A stretch of 61,324 nucleotides of DNA. Source: an uncultured Eggerthella sp. (GTDB taxonomy: Bacteria > Actinomycetota > Coriobacteriia > Coriobacteriales > Eggerthellaceae). Below, piece by piece: positions 1-8,104 of the stretch; position 1 is the stretch's first letter, and each line of letters starts with the position of its first letter. The stretch lies in NCBI GenBank assembly GCA_959607715.1, contig CAUHNN010000013.1, positions 1 through 61,324 on the forward strand. Reading direction: 5' to 3'. A model generated the notes under the pieces. It was not told the origin of the DNA. It saw nothing but the letters and a program-made list of their open reading frames with translations, and made no database searches. The position numbers and the translations under genes were made by a program.

Positions 1-81
1 TCCGGGAAATCCGGGATTTTTTTCGGGAGGGCCCGGCAGGGCGCGGCTTCAGGGGGTAGTTTCGCCTGGTGAGAGGGCGTT

Positions 82-639
82 TCATCCCTCGGCGGCGACC
101 TCGAAGAGTTCGCCTGTCTGGGAGTCGATTATGAATCCTGCGACCTCAACGAAGTCGGGGATCAAAGGATGATGAGCGATAGTGTCGACGGTCGCCCTTA
201 CGCTTTCCTCTCCGTCGCCAAATCCCGAAAGCCATGTTTCGAAGTCGATACCGCAATACTTCATCATCTCAATATGATCTTCGGGCACTCCGGCATCGAT
301 CATATGCTCGATCATCGACTCTGCATTCATATGCTGCGCTCCGCAGTTGCTGTGCCCAATCACCATGATCGTCTCTACGCCCAACTCGAAGACCGCCACC
401 AAAATGCTTCTCATTACGCTTCCGAACGGATGAGAGATAACGCCACCAGCATTCTTGATAAGCTTCGCATCCCCATTCTTCAAACCAAGAGCCGCTGGCA
501 ACAATTCGGTCAATCGCGTATCCATGCAGCTAACGATCGCAAGTTTCTTGTCGGGATACTTATCCGTCGAAAATGCGCGGTAGCGCTCCTGTTCCACAAA
601 TTCCTTGTTGAATTCAAGAATGCTTTCTATGGTGTTCAC
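82..639 (-). CDS. can: Beta-class carbonic anhydrase
   Basis: Interconverts CO2 and bicarbonate in the cytoplasm with a zinc ion. Seen in the 185-residue protein: the zinc-site motifs CMDTR (Cys38, Asp40, Arg42) and HSNCG (His96, Cys99), followed by a normal-length C-terminal half. The frame is open further upstream, but I chose the GTG at 639. It overlaps the TGA of the upstream gene in a GTGA junction, has a purine-rich stretch (aaggg) just before it, and gives the usual family length; the upstream extension is low-complexity and resembles no carbonic anhydrase. It is the last gene of a tight unit with the YgbA-like gene and fabK, so it is probably translationally coupled. A role in supplying bicarbonate to acyl-CoA carboxylation is my inference. 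Confidence 0.93.
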   Translation of the reverse strand: MNTIESILEFNKEFVEQERYRAFSTDKYPDKKLAIVSCMDTRLTELLPAALGLKNGDAKLIKNAGGVISHPFGSVMRSILVAVFELGVETIMVIGHSNCGAQHMNAESMIEHMIDAGVPEDHIEMMKYCGIDFETWLSGFGDGEESVRATVDTIAHHPLIPDFVEVAGFIIDSQTGELFEVAAEG

Positions 640-1022
640 TGTTTTCCCTTCCGAGCTTCCATCGACGCATCCTCGCGATGACGATGCCCCGAACATGCTT
701 TTCTCGCCACATGACGAAACGCCATCAGCGGGTGGCGCACCATCATCCGCGGACCGCTCCACGCCATAACTTTGCGAATCCTCTCTCGCATCGTAGGGCG
801 ATAGCACTGTATAGAACATTCTTCGCACACCCCTTTACGATCCCGAGAGCAGGCTTTCGTTCTCTGCCGAGCATAATCAACCAGTTCACGACACTCATCG
901 CAGAGGCCGCCCCGAACAAGAGAATGGCCATGGCCTCGACAATACATCGAGACCATGGCCATCACGACGGCGTCGTCCCTCTCGAGACGACGCCGTTCTT
1001 TTTCCGTTTGTCCGCTACGCAT
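636..1022 (-). CDS. YgbA-like Cys-rich protein (nitrous oxide-stimulated promoter family)
   Basis: Small protein of 128 residues matching by eye the family named after E. coli YgbA, whose gene responds to nitric oxide. Its biochemical role is not settled. Seven Cys are spaced like a metal or Fe-S site: Cys28, the CDEC pair (41, 44), Cys58, the CEEC pair (66, 69) and Cys73, followed by the family-typical CYRPTMRERIRKVM and SGPRM segments. The N-terminal Arg-rich helix belongs to the family pattern, which supports the ATG at 1022, although no strong ribosome site precedes it. It starts 8 nt after the fabK stop and overlaps the carbonic anhydrase start by 4 nt, so the three genes are one operon. 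The last 20 residues are basic and variable. Confidence 0.82.
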   Translation of the reverse strand: MRSGQTEKERRRLERDDAVVMAMVSMYCRGHGHSLVRGGLCDECRELVDYARQRTKACSRDRKGVCEECSIQCYRPTMRERIRKVMAWSGPRMMVRHPLMAFRHVARKACSGHRHREDASMEARKGKQ

Positions 1023-1030
1023 CCCGAAAA

Positions 1031-1969
1031 CTAGCCGTAGATCCTCTTGAGCTCTGCGTATTCCTTATCGGCTCCGTCCATCACATCGCGAATGATCCGA
1101 GCGACAGGACGCACCTCTTTGACAAGCCCAGCGATCATGCCAGCAGAAAACGCGCCGTGCTCGATGTTTCCATTGCTCGCATCGGCAACGGAACCGCGAC
1201 AGAATTGATCGAGCTCCTCGCTGCTGGCACCGGAATCGTAGAGATCCCAGTATGCCTTCGTGAAGGGGCTCTTGATGCAGCGAACCTGCTTCTTGCCGTA
1301 TTCGCCGGTCAAAACCGTATCGCAGTCGGCTGCATCAATAATCATCTGCTTGTAAACAGGGCTAACGGGACATTCCTCTGACGCGAGGAACACGGTTCCC
1401 ATCTGAACGCCAACAGCACCGAGAGCCAGTGCGGCAAGGAAGCCTTTGCCATCCGCGATGCCACCTGCGGCGATAACCGGGATATCAACGGCGTCGACAA
1501 CCTGGCGAACCATGGGGTATGTGCACATACGCCCAATGTGGCCTCCGCCCTCCATACCCTCCGCGACAACCGCGCAAGCGCCGAGGTCCTGCATTTTCTT
1601 CGCCGCGCGCGCATGAGGAATGAGACAAACCGTCTTGACGCCCCCCTCCACGAGGATAGGCACGATCTTCTCAGAGTTGCCGGCACTGATGGTGCAAACG
1701 GGAACCTTCAGCTCGACGCACATCCGAGCGCACTCTTCGACCAGATCGCTTTCCATGATCAGATTGACGGCGAAGGGCTTATCGGTCAACGAACGGGCGA
1801 TCTCCACCTGCTCCTTCACCCACTGAGCATCATGAAGCGTCGAGGCGATAACGCCTAGGCCGCCAGCCTCACTCACGCTTGCCGCAAATTTACCATCGGT
1901 AATATGGGCCATCGCCCCTTGGATGATGGGGTATTCGATGCCGAGAACATCACACAATTCCGTTTTCAT
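1031..1969 (-). CDS. fabK: FMN-dependent enoyl-ACP reductase II (FabK-like; 2-nitropropane dioxygenase fold)
   Basis: TIM-barrel flavoprotein of 312 residues. FabK carries out the last, NADH-dependent reduction of each fatty acid elongation cycle. Seen: the N-terminal IEYPIIQGAMAHITDGKFAA phosphate/FMN region, EGMEGGGHIG in mid-protein with the His that characterises FabK, and IPVIAAGGIADGKGF and GVQMGTVFLASEE of the FMN-phosphate site. Length and motif order fit FabK better than nitronate monooxygenases, but the two families are close and the call is by motif only. The ATG at 1969 has an AGAGAGGG ribosome site. No other fab genes lie nearby; it heads the unit with the YgbA-like and carbonic anhydrase genes. 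Confidence 0.78.
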   Translation of the reverse strand: MKTELCDVLGIEYPIIQGAMAHITDGKFAASVSEAGGLGVIASTLHDAQWVKEQVEIARSLTDKPFAVNLIMESDLVEECARMCVELKVPVCTISAGNSEKIVPILVEGGVKTVCLIPHARAAKKMQDLGACAVVAEGMEGGGHIGRMCTYPMVRQVVDAVDIPVIAAGGIADGKGFLAALALGAVGVQMGTVFLASEECPVSPVYKQMIIDAADCDTVLTGEYGKKQVRCIKSPFTKAYWDLYDSGASSEELDQFCRGSVADASNGNIEHGAFSAGMIAGLVKEVRPVARIIRDVMDGADKEYAELKRIYG

Positions 1970-2081
1970 TCGTTTCCCTCTCTAACGATGAGCTTCATAA
2001 GCCCGGGTAAAAAACCCAGAAACCCGTCTCTAGCGAAGTCTAGCATTTTATGGCTCGACAATCGGCCTCCGTCAAAAAAAG

Positions 2082-2115
2082 GGGGCGCAAGCGGATGAAA
2101 ACCCGCCTGCGCCCC
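2082..2115 (-). terminator. Intrinsic terminator of the DUF4013-like gene
   Basis: A GC-rich stem (GGGGCGCA pairing with TGCGCCCC, extended by GCGG/CCGC) is followed on the minus strand by seven T. It lies 18 nt after the stop of the membrane protein gene. Confidence 0.85.
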
Positions 2116-2132
2116 AACAAATCGAAGCAGCG

Positions 2133-3428
2133 TTATTTAGCTTCATCTTTCCGATCTCGATCGTGATCGGAAGCCATCGTCACAGAAGATTCCCGCTGAT
2201 CGATCGTTCGCTGGTAAGGGTACGGCTCCCCTGCATGGGCGTAAGGGACTTCCTCGCCCGAGGCAACGGGAGCAACCCCCGCCCCATCCGAAGCCCCACC
2301 CTGCATAGAGACATCAGCAGCGAGCGTACCATCGGCGCAAACCCGCTCAGCAACCGAGGACGGACGCGCCTCGATCCCCGAATCCTGAGAAGCCGCCGAG
2401 GACGATGGTGCGGAATCATGCACCGAATCCAAGACATGATCGGTCGGAGACGAATCAGACGAAGGGCCTTGCGCCGATGGAACGGGACGCTCATCGAGCC
2501 CCGACTGCATATACGGCTGACCCATACGAGGAGAAGGCGCCTCCCGACCTTGCGCCTGAGAAGATGCGGCCTGAGCCTGAGCTGCGCGCCACTGAGCCTC
2601 GGCGGCCATGGCACGCTGTTCGAAAGGCATGAGGTCTTCCTGACCGCCCCAACGATTCACCTCGAACTGACGAGTCCAGTATCCCAAGGCGCGCGCCACG
2701 AGGGTCTCGGTAACCGCCGACGCAACGAAGAGGGCGTAAACGAAGAAGAAGAACGCGACTATGGCCAAAAGAACAGCCAACCAGTCGGCCCCGCCAAGCG
2801 AAAGGGCGTAGACGGACATAACCCCGACGAAGAGCGCGATAAGGAACAAAAGACCCAGTACGCATATCGTGACGGTAGAGCAGATCAGATACATGCCGAA
2901 GATGCGGAGCAAACCACCGAAGTCGTAGCGCATCATCGCCCATATCTTCCCGATCTGGAAACCAGAGGAAAGGGTTCCGTAAAGTGAGCAGCGCATCGAA
3001 CCCACCCAGGCGAAGAAGACGGCGACAAACGACAGGGCAAGCACGAAGAAGTTGAAGAGCATCGAAAACACGAGGATCCCGAATACCGTGCCATCGTAGC
3101 CGTAGCCAAGAAGGGGAACGAAACCTAATACGCCTCCCCCGAAAAAGCTGAAGACGATAGGGGCAAGAGAAAAGACAAGGCCGACAAGGAAAACGAAGAA
3201 GCCGCGCTTGTAAAGCTGTCCGTCTTCGTTGCCGAAGATCCTCTTGGGCAACGGACGATGAACGCCCCATGCGATTTCACGCGCCCACCCGTATAGGTAG
3301 CCGGCAACGACGATCGAGCCGAACACAGGGATAAGAAGAACCAGACCGAGGCGAAGCATCTTCCCCAACCAGCCAGGTGTTTTAACCAGATCGCCCCACG
3401 AGGCGGCGAAATATCCTTTTTCCGTCAT
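2133..3428 (-). CDS. DUF4013-like multi-pass membrane protein with low-complexity tail
   Basis: Protein of 431 residues of unknown function. The first ~270 residues hold about six hydrophobic segments and start with an amphipathic stretch typical of DUF4013 proteins (FAASWGDLVKTPGW, then GYLYGWAREI). The last ~150 residues are hydrophilic, rich in Gln, Ser, Pro and Asp, and look disordered and cytoplasmic. The ATG at 3428 was chosen because GGGAGG sits at good spacing; the longer open frame adds a non-membrane, Arg/Cys-rich segment. It is a single-gene unit with its own terminator. The DUF4013 assignment is by pattern and would need a profile search. Confidence 0.75.
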   Translation of the reverse strand: MTEKGYFAASWGDLVKTPGWLGKMLRLGLVLLIPVFGSIVVAGYLYGWAREIAWGVHRPLPKRIFGNEDGQLYKRGFFVFLVGLVFSLAPIVFSFFGGGVLGFVPLLGYGYDGTVFGILVFSMLFNFFVLALSFVAVFFAWVGSMRCSLYGTLSSGFQIGKIWAMMRYDFGGLLRIFGMYLICSTVTICVLGLLFLIALFVGVMSVYALSLGGADWLAVLLAIVAFFFFVYALFVASAVTETLVARALGYWTRQFEVNRWGGQEDLMPFEQRAMAAEAQWRAAQAQAASSQAQGREAPSPRMGQPYMQSGLDERPVPSAQGPSSDSSPTDHVLDSVHDSAPSSSAASQDSGIEARPSSVAERVCADGTLAADVSMQGGASDGAGVAPVASGEEVPYAHAGEPYPYQRTIDQRESSVTMASDHDRDRKDEAK

Positions 3429-3532
3429 ACCAAACCTCCCGCTGAGGCATCGCGTTGAAAAGACGGACCGCGTGTCGCCTCCCGCGGAACAGGGAGCGAC
3501 GGGTCCTCGAAGCAGCTTCATCATAAATAAAG

Positions 3533-3557
3533 AAAGGGGAGCACGATGCTCCCCTTT
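3533..3557 (-). terminator. Terminator of rplJ-rplL
   Basis: Perfect 11-bp stem (AAAGGGGAGCA with TGCTCCCCTTT), three-base loop, and a T-rich tail (ttctttattt) on the minus strand, 58 nt after rplL. It means rplL is not co-transcribed with rpoB, which is absent here. Confidence 0.9.
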
Positions 3558-3614
3558 CCGATGCGTTGACGTTCTGCAAACTGCAAGGCGTCAGAAAAAT
3601 CGCACGAAATCGAG

Positions 3615-3992
3615 TTACTTGAGGGTAACAGCAGCGCCAGCTTCCTCGAGCTGAGCCTTGATCTCCTCAGCCTTGTCCTTGGCAACACCTTCCTGGACGG
3701 GGCAGGGAGCGCCTTCAACGAGCTCCTTGGCTTCCTTCAGGCCGAGGCTGGTGATCTCACGGACAGCCTTGATGACAGCGATCTTGTTGTCGCCGAAGCC
3801 CTCGAGGACGACGTCGAACTCGGACTTCTCCTCAGCAGCAGCGCCACCCTCAGCGCCAGCAACAGCAGCAACAGCAACGGGAGCAGCAGCGGAAACGCCG
3901 AAGGTCTCCTCGATGTCCTTAACGAGCTCAGAAGCCTCGAGCAGGGACATTTCCTTCAGAGCCTCGATGATCTCTTCACGAGTAACAGCCAT
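3615..3992 (-). CDS. rplL: Ribosomal protein L7/L12
   Basis: Stalk protein of the 50S subunit that recruits translation GTPases. The 125-residue protein has the N-terminal dimerisation helices (EEIIEALKEMSLLEASELV), an Ala/Gly hinge, and the C-terminal domain with EFDVVLEGFGDNKIAVIKAV and LGLKEAKELVEGAP, ending VTLK. The ATG at 3992 follows GAAAGGA. It is preceded by rplJ with an 84-nt gap. The usual next genes rpoB and rpoC are missing; a terminator and an unrelated gene follow. Confidence 0.98.
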   Translation of the reverse strand: MAVTREEIIEALKEMSLLEASELVKDIEETFGVSAAAPVAVAAVAGAEGGAAAEEKSEFDVVLEGFGDNKIAVIKAVREITSLGLKEAKELVEGAPCPVQEGVAKDKAEEIKAQLEEAGAAVTLK

Positions 3993-4076
3993 GTTTGTTC
4001 CTTTCAAAGGGGCCGGCATCAGCCAGCCGATTATCGTTCGTATCATGCGGCGCTCATCACGCCGCGAAAACTGCGA

Positions 4077-4598
4077 CTACGCAGCTTCCTTCTGGTCGGC
4101 AACCTGCTTGATGGACTGGGCCAGACCACTGGGTACGCCATTGAGGGCAACCGCGAGGCTGCGGGCGACGCCGGAAATAGCGCCTGCGATCTGAGCGTAA
4201 AGCTCTTCGCGAGAAGGCAGAGAAGCGATGGCTTCAACCTCAGCAGCGCTAACGGCAGCGCCTTCCATCAGACCGCCCTTGATCTGAAGCTTGTCGTTTT
4301 CCTTGGCGAAGTTCTTGACTGCCTTGGCGGCAGCGGCGACATCACCGTCGGCGAAAACGAAAGCGCTGGGGCCTTCGAGCATGTCGTCGAGGGTCGGCAG
4401 ACCGGCCTCGTCGAGAGCGCGATGCATGAGCGTGTTCTTGTAGACGGTCATGTGAGCACCGGCTTCACGAACAGCGTTACGCAGGTTCTGGGTCTCCTTG
4501 ACGGTCAAGCCGCAAGCATCGACAACCCACACTGCAGCAACACCGTCGAGCTCTTCCTTGATCTTGGCGAGCGTAGCAACATTCTTTGCGTTGGGCAT
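4077..4598 (-). CDS. rplJ: Ribosomal protein L10
   Basis: Anchors L7/L12 dimers to the 50S stalk base. The 173-residue protein starts MPNAKNVATLAKIKEELD and shows the conserved AVWVVDACGLTVKE, VYKNTLMHRALDEAG and GPSAFVF segments, with a C-terminal L12-binding helix region. The ATG at 4598 is preceded by GAAGGAGGTG. Expression is probably feedback-controlled by L10(L12) binding to the leader just upstream. Normally this gene follows rplA directly; here rplA lies about 10 kb away. Confidence 0.98.
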   Translation of the reverse strand: MPNAKNVATLAKIKEELDGVAAVWVVDACGLTVKETQNLRNAVREAGAHMTVYKNTLMHRALDEAGLPTLDDMLEGPSAFVFADGDVAAAAKAVKNFAKENDKLQIKGGLMEGAAVSAAEVEAIASLPSREELYAQIAGAISGVARSLAVALNGVPSGLAQSIKQVADQKEAA

Positions 4599-4745
4599 TC
4601 GAGCACCTCCTTCTTCAAAGCATCGTGTTCCGCACCGCGTCGGGTGGGTCGCGCTTTGAAAAAAGCAAACCCCCTGATGCACGAGACAGCAGGGGGCCGT
4701 AAGATCATTTCTTATTGACCACCTCGGCAGGCCGCTTCATTCGCG
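4599..4745 (-). promoter_or_regulatory. L10 leader with attenuator-like hairpin
   Basis: On the minus strand the rplJ 5' region contains the hallmark AATGAAG and CTGCCGAGGTGG segments of the bacterial L10 leader, followed by AATAAGAAATGA. It then carries a strong hairpin (CCCCCTG with CAGGGGG, 4671-4696) trailed by TTTGCTTTTTT, which looks like an intrinsic terminator. This fits autogenous control by L10(L12)4. The motif match is seen; the exact fold is inferred. Confidence 0.8.
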
Positions 4746-4816
4746 ATTAAACCTTTCGGTACCGGCTGTCTTGGGCAGCGGAACTAGTTTCCACAAAGCT
4801 GCATTTTGCAGCCGAT

Positions 4817-4847
4817 CTATGATTTCAAAAGATCTTTGGTTTGTCAA
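4817..4847 (-). promoter_or_regulatory. Putative rplJ promoter
   Basis: A consensus TTGACA (4842-4847) with a poor TCATAG (4817-4822) at 19-nt spacing lies about 70 nt upstream of the L10 leader. The -35 is convincing, the -10 is not. The rest of the gap up to lutA holds no gene; it includes the 10-bp palindrome CCTAATTAGG (4990-4999), 21 nt before lutA. Confidence 0.35.
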
Positions 4848-5020
4848 GCTGATTTTGCGCCACCACAACACCTCGCGCGCCTCTTGAAGCAAACCCAACT
4901 AAAGAGCCCCTGCCCCCTGAGCGGCCATTCACAGCCCGCGCCCTTACGCCCGCCAGGAGAACCTTGCATTATTTCGCAAGAATTAACATCCTAATTAGGT
5001 TATAGAGAAAGGACACCCGA

Positions 5021-5767
5021 ATGAAAGTCGCGTTCTTCCCGGGATGCATGGTCGATATGTTCTACCCGGAAGTAGGCATTGCCGCCGTCCACGTTCTCGA
5101 GAGGCTCGGATGTGAAGTGATCCTGCCCGACGACCAGGTCTGCTGCGGACAGCCCTTCTCGAATTCCGGCTACATCGAAGAAGCCAAGCCCATGATGCGA
5201 AAGGTCGTCGACGCTTACAGCGGATACGACACCATCGTCTCCTTGACGGGTTCGTGCGCTTGGGCCATCAAGGCCGAATACCCTCACTTCTTCGAAGACG
5301 ATCCCGAGTACAGCCGCAAAATCGCGGAGCTAGCCCCGCGCATCTACGAATTCACGCAGTTCATCGTCGATGTACTTGGCGTTACCGACGTGGGCGCCCA
5401 CCTCGAGGGCACCGTCACCTACCACAAAAGCTGCCATCTCACCCGCATGCTCGGCATCAAAGAGCAGCCCCTGACTCTGCTCAAGAACGTCAAGGGTCTT
5501 TCCTACATCGAAATGCCCGAAGCGGACCGATGCTGCGGCTTCGGCGGAACTTTCAGCGTGAAGGAGCCCGAGGTTTCCGGCCACATGGTCCAGGAAAAGG
5601 TCGCTTTCGCCCTCGCGACGGGAGCCGATTATCTTTGCGGTGCCGACCAAGCCTGCCTGATGAACATCAAGGGTGGCCTCGATCGCCTTCGCGAGCAAGG
5701 GGTTGTGAGCAGCAACATGAAGGTGCTCCACATTGCCCAAATCCTCGATTCTGGATTGGAGGCATAA
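5021..5767 (+). CDS. lutA: L-lactate oxidation Fe-S protein LutA
   Basis: One of three subunits of the LutABC system that oxidises L-lactate to pyruvate in place of a flavin lactate dehydrogenase. The 248-residue protein has the two CCG cysteine-rich domains: FFPGCMVDMFYPEVG and VCCGQPFSN in the first half, SCHLTRMLG and DRCCGFGGTFS in the second. The ATG at 5021 has AGAAAGGA upstream. It is first in lutA-lutB-lutC, with 4 nt to lutB. No LutR-type regulator is adjacent. The product pyruvate could feed the porGDAB enzyme encoded in this window. Confidence 0.95.
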   Translation: MKVAFFPGCMVDMFYPEVGIAAVHVLERLGCEVILPDDQVCCGQPFSNSGYIEEAKPMMRKVVDAYSGYDTIVSLTGSCAWAIKAEYPHFFEDDPEYSRKIAELAPRIYEFTQFIVDVLGVTDVGAHLEGTVTYHKSCHLTRMLGIKEQPLTLLKNVKGLSYIEMPEADRCCGFGGTFSVKEPEVSGHMVQEKVAFALATGADYLCGADQACLMNIKGGLDRLREQGVVSSNMKVLHIAQILDSGLEA

Positions 5768-5771
5768 TCCT

Positions 5772-7280
5772 ATGTCAGCGATCATCTACGACGACGCCCC
5801 TCTCGAGGAGCGCATCCACCGATCCCTCTCCGACACGTTCAAGCATCGCGCTATCGAACGAGCCCAAGACGTCATCACCTCTAAGCGTGACGCCCTTGTG
5901 GCCGAAGTGGACAACTGGGAAGACTTCCGCACCCATGCAGCCGAGATTCGCGACCATGTCCTCTCCAATCTCGACTACTACATCAAGACGTTCGCAGCGA
6001 ATGCGGAGAAGAACGGGGCCCACGTGTACTTCGCACCCACCGGCGAAGACGCGCTCGAAACCATCCTCGATATCTTCGAGGACGCCGGAGCCACCTCCTG
6101 CGTCAAATCGAAGAGCATGATGACCGAGGAAATCGGCCTCAATGCTTTCCTTCACAAGCACGGGATCAACGCCGTTGAGACGGACTGCGCCGAGAACATC
6201 ATCCAAGTTGCCGGCAACGCCCCCTCCCACATCGTCGTTCCCGCGCTTCACTTCGATCGCACATCGATCCGCGATCTCTATCGCGAGAGAAAAGGTTACA
6301 CGGGCTCCGACGATCCTGAGGAGATCACTCGATTCCTTCGTTCTATGCTTCGCCCCGAATTCATGAATGCCCACGTCGGCGTCACGGGATGCAACTTCGG
6401 CGTTGCCGAGACCGGCTCATGCACCCTCGTCTCGAACGAGGGCAATGCCCGCATGGCCTCGAGCGTCCCCGAAACGCAAATCGTCGTCATGGGCATGGAG
6501 CGCATCGTCCCCGACCTGCGCTCCCTCGACGTGATGATGAAGCTGCTCGTTCGCAGCGCCGTGGGCGCGAAGATCTCGGGGTCCTTCTCCATCAACACCG
6601 GTCCGCGTCGCGAAGGCGAGGCCGACGGCCCGAAGAACGTCCACATCATCATGGTCGACAACGGTCGTTCGAAAATCCTCGAAAGCCAGTTCCGTCCCAT
6701 GCTTCGCTGCATCCGCTGCGGAGCATGCATGAACTCATGCCCTGTCTATCGCCATATCACTGGCCATGGATACGGATCCATCTACCCTGGCCCGATGGGC
6801 GTCGTCCTCACTCCGCTCCTCGTTGGCTACGAGAAAGCCGCGAAGCTTCCCTACGCATGTTCCCTCTGTGGCTCCTGCGCCGACGTTTGCCCGGTGAAGA
6901 TCCCGCTACCTCAACTCATTTCGCAGCACAGGCGCAACGTGGTGGAACAAGGCTACGTATCCCCCGTCGAGAAAGCCGTCTTCACAACGGCGGCGGCAAC
7001 CTTCTCACACCGCGCCCTTTATGGAGCGCTTACCTCGGCGGCAGCACCTGCCATGAAGCTGCTCACGGGCAATACCAATCAGCTCGATCGCTCGAGCACC
7101 TGGATCCCCGTCCTCAACGGCTGGACCGCATCGCGAAATCTCGACACCATGAGCGGCAAGAAATTCCGCACCTGGTTCGCGGAGCACCGCGCAGAAGTCG
7201 AGAAGCAGCAGCGAATCCATACGGCCCAAGCTGTCAGCGCCGCTTTCAACGCCTCTAAAGAACGAGAGGAGACCCGATGA
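5772..7280 (+). CDS. lutB: L-lactate oxidation Fe-S protein LutB
   Basis: Largest subunit of the LutABC lactate-oxidising complex. The 502-residue protein has an N-terminal LUD domain (conserved GVTGCNFGVAETGSC, then SINTGPRREGEADGPK) and then two 4Fe-4S motifs, CIRCGACMNSCPVY and CSLCGSCADVCPVK, with a C-terminal helical tail. The ATG at 5772 lies just after the lutA stop; an in-frame upstream ATG would overlap lutA and lacks a ribosome site. The last codons overlap the lutC start in an ATGA junction, implying coupling. Confidence 0.96.
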   Translation: MSAIIYDDAPLEERIHRSLSDTFKHRAIERAQDVITSKRDALVAEVDNWEDFRTHAAEIRDHVLSNLDYYIKTFAANAEKNGAHVYFAPTGEDALETILDIFEDAGATSCVKSKSMMTEEIGLNAFLHKHGINAVETDCAENIIQVAGNAPSHIVVPALHFDRTSIRDLYRERKGYTGSDDPEEITRFLRSMLRPEFMNAHVGVTGCNFGVAETGSCTLVSNEGNARMASSVPETQIVVMGMERIVPDLRSLDVMMKLLVRSAVGAKISGSFSINTGPRREGEADGPKNVHIIMVDNGRSKILESQFRPMLRCIRCGACMNSCPVYRHITGHGYGSIYPGPMGVVLTPLLVGYEKAAKLPYACSLCGSCADVCPVKIPLPQLISQHRRNVVEQGYVSPVEKAVFTTAAATFSHRALYGALTSAAAPAMKLLTGNTNQLDRSSTWIPVLNGWTASRNLDTMSGKKFRTWFAEHRAEVEKQQRIHTAQAVSAAFNASKEREETR

Positions 7281-7978
7281 GCACCGTAACCCTCGAAGAA
7301 TTCCTTAAGCCGGTTTCGCGCGCACTCGGTCGCACGCATATCCCTACGGAGGTGGAACCTTGCGCTGCGACGAAGGCTCCCCTTCCCGGCGACTATCGCG
7401 ACTACTCCACCGAAGAACTTGCTTCTTGGTTCATGACGGAAGCCGAGAAGATGGGCACCACGGTCCGCTCATGCTCGCCCGACGCCGTCGCCCAAACGGT
7501 TCTCGATCTTGTCAATGAATTCGGCAACGGAGGGCATGTTGTCTACTCCGACGTCCCGGACATGGATTCTTACCGTATCCCCGAAACCTTGAACGACGCC
7601 GGTCTCGAGGCCCATCGCTGGAATCCGGTCAGCAGAGAGAAGAGCATGGGGCGCGCGGAAAGCGCCGACGTGGGCATTACGGTTGCCTCTGCTGGTATCG
7701 CCGAGACCGCGACCATCATCCAATACGCCTCTTCCCCATCCGGACGCGCGGTCTGCCTTCTTCCCATCGGCCACATCGCGCTTCTGCGCAAAAGCCTGAT
7801 CCGGCCCTATATGACGCAGCTCATGGATGACTGGGAGGAATCCGTTGCAGCCGGGAACGAGATGCCCTCCAACATTACCTTCATCAGCGGGCCGTCCAAT
7901 ACGGCGGACATCGAGCTCGTACGCGTCGTCGGCGTACACGGACCCGTATTCGCCGGGGTCATCCTGATCGACGACTAA
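7277..7978 (+). CDS. lutC: L-lactate oxidation protein LutC
   Basis: Third component of LutABC, a LUD-domain protein without Fe-S cysteines. The 233-residue protein has the family segments VGITVASAGIAETATI and ISGPSNTADIELVRVVGVHGP near the C terminus. It overlaps lutB by 4 nt, and an AGAGGAG ribosome site sits within the end of lutB. A bidirectional terminator follows, so lutABC is a self-contained operon inserted, against the prevailing strand, between rplA and rplJ. Confidence 0.95.
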   Translation: MSTVTLEEFLKPVSRALGRTHIPTEVEPCAATKAPLPGDYRDYSTEELASWFMTEAEKMGTTVRSCSPDAVAQTVLDLVNEFGNGGHVVYSDVPDMDSYRIPETLNDAGLEAHRWNPVSREKSMGRAESADVGITVASAGIAETATIIQYASSPSGRAVCLLPIGHIALLRKSLIRPYMTQLMDDWEESVAAGNEMPSNITFISGPSNTADIELVRVVGVHGPVFAGVILIDD

Positions 7979-8047
7979 AGAACAGCCGCGCGCTCTATCT
8001 GGCGCATCCAAGCCCGATAACGCATTCGCAGCATCAACCAAATCAAG

Positions 8048-8075
8048 AAAGGCCAGGGACTTCTCCCTGGCCTTT
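8048..8075. terminator. Bidirectional terminator between convergent genes
   Basis: An 11-bp perfect stem (AAAGGCCAGGG with CCCTGGCCTTT) sits between lutC on the plus strand and the membrane protein gene on the minus strand. The A and T tracts at both sides allow use in both directions. Confidence 0.85.
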
Positions 8076-8104
8076 GCTTATCACGCGTCTATACCGTGTT
8101 GTCG

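Noticed and set aside
1031..1969. Nitronate monooxygenase
   Set aside because: Same fold, but the GMEGGGHIG segment and overall spacing are closer to FabK; kept only as an alternative.
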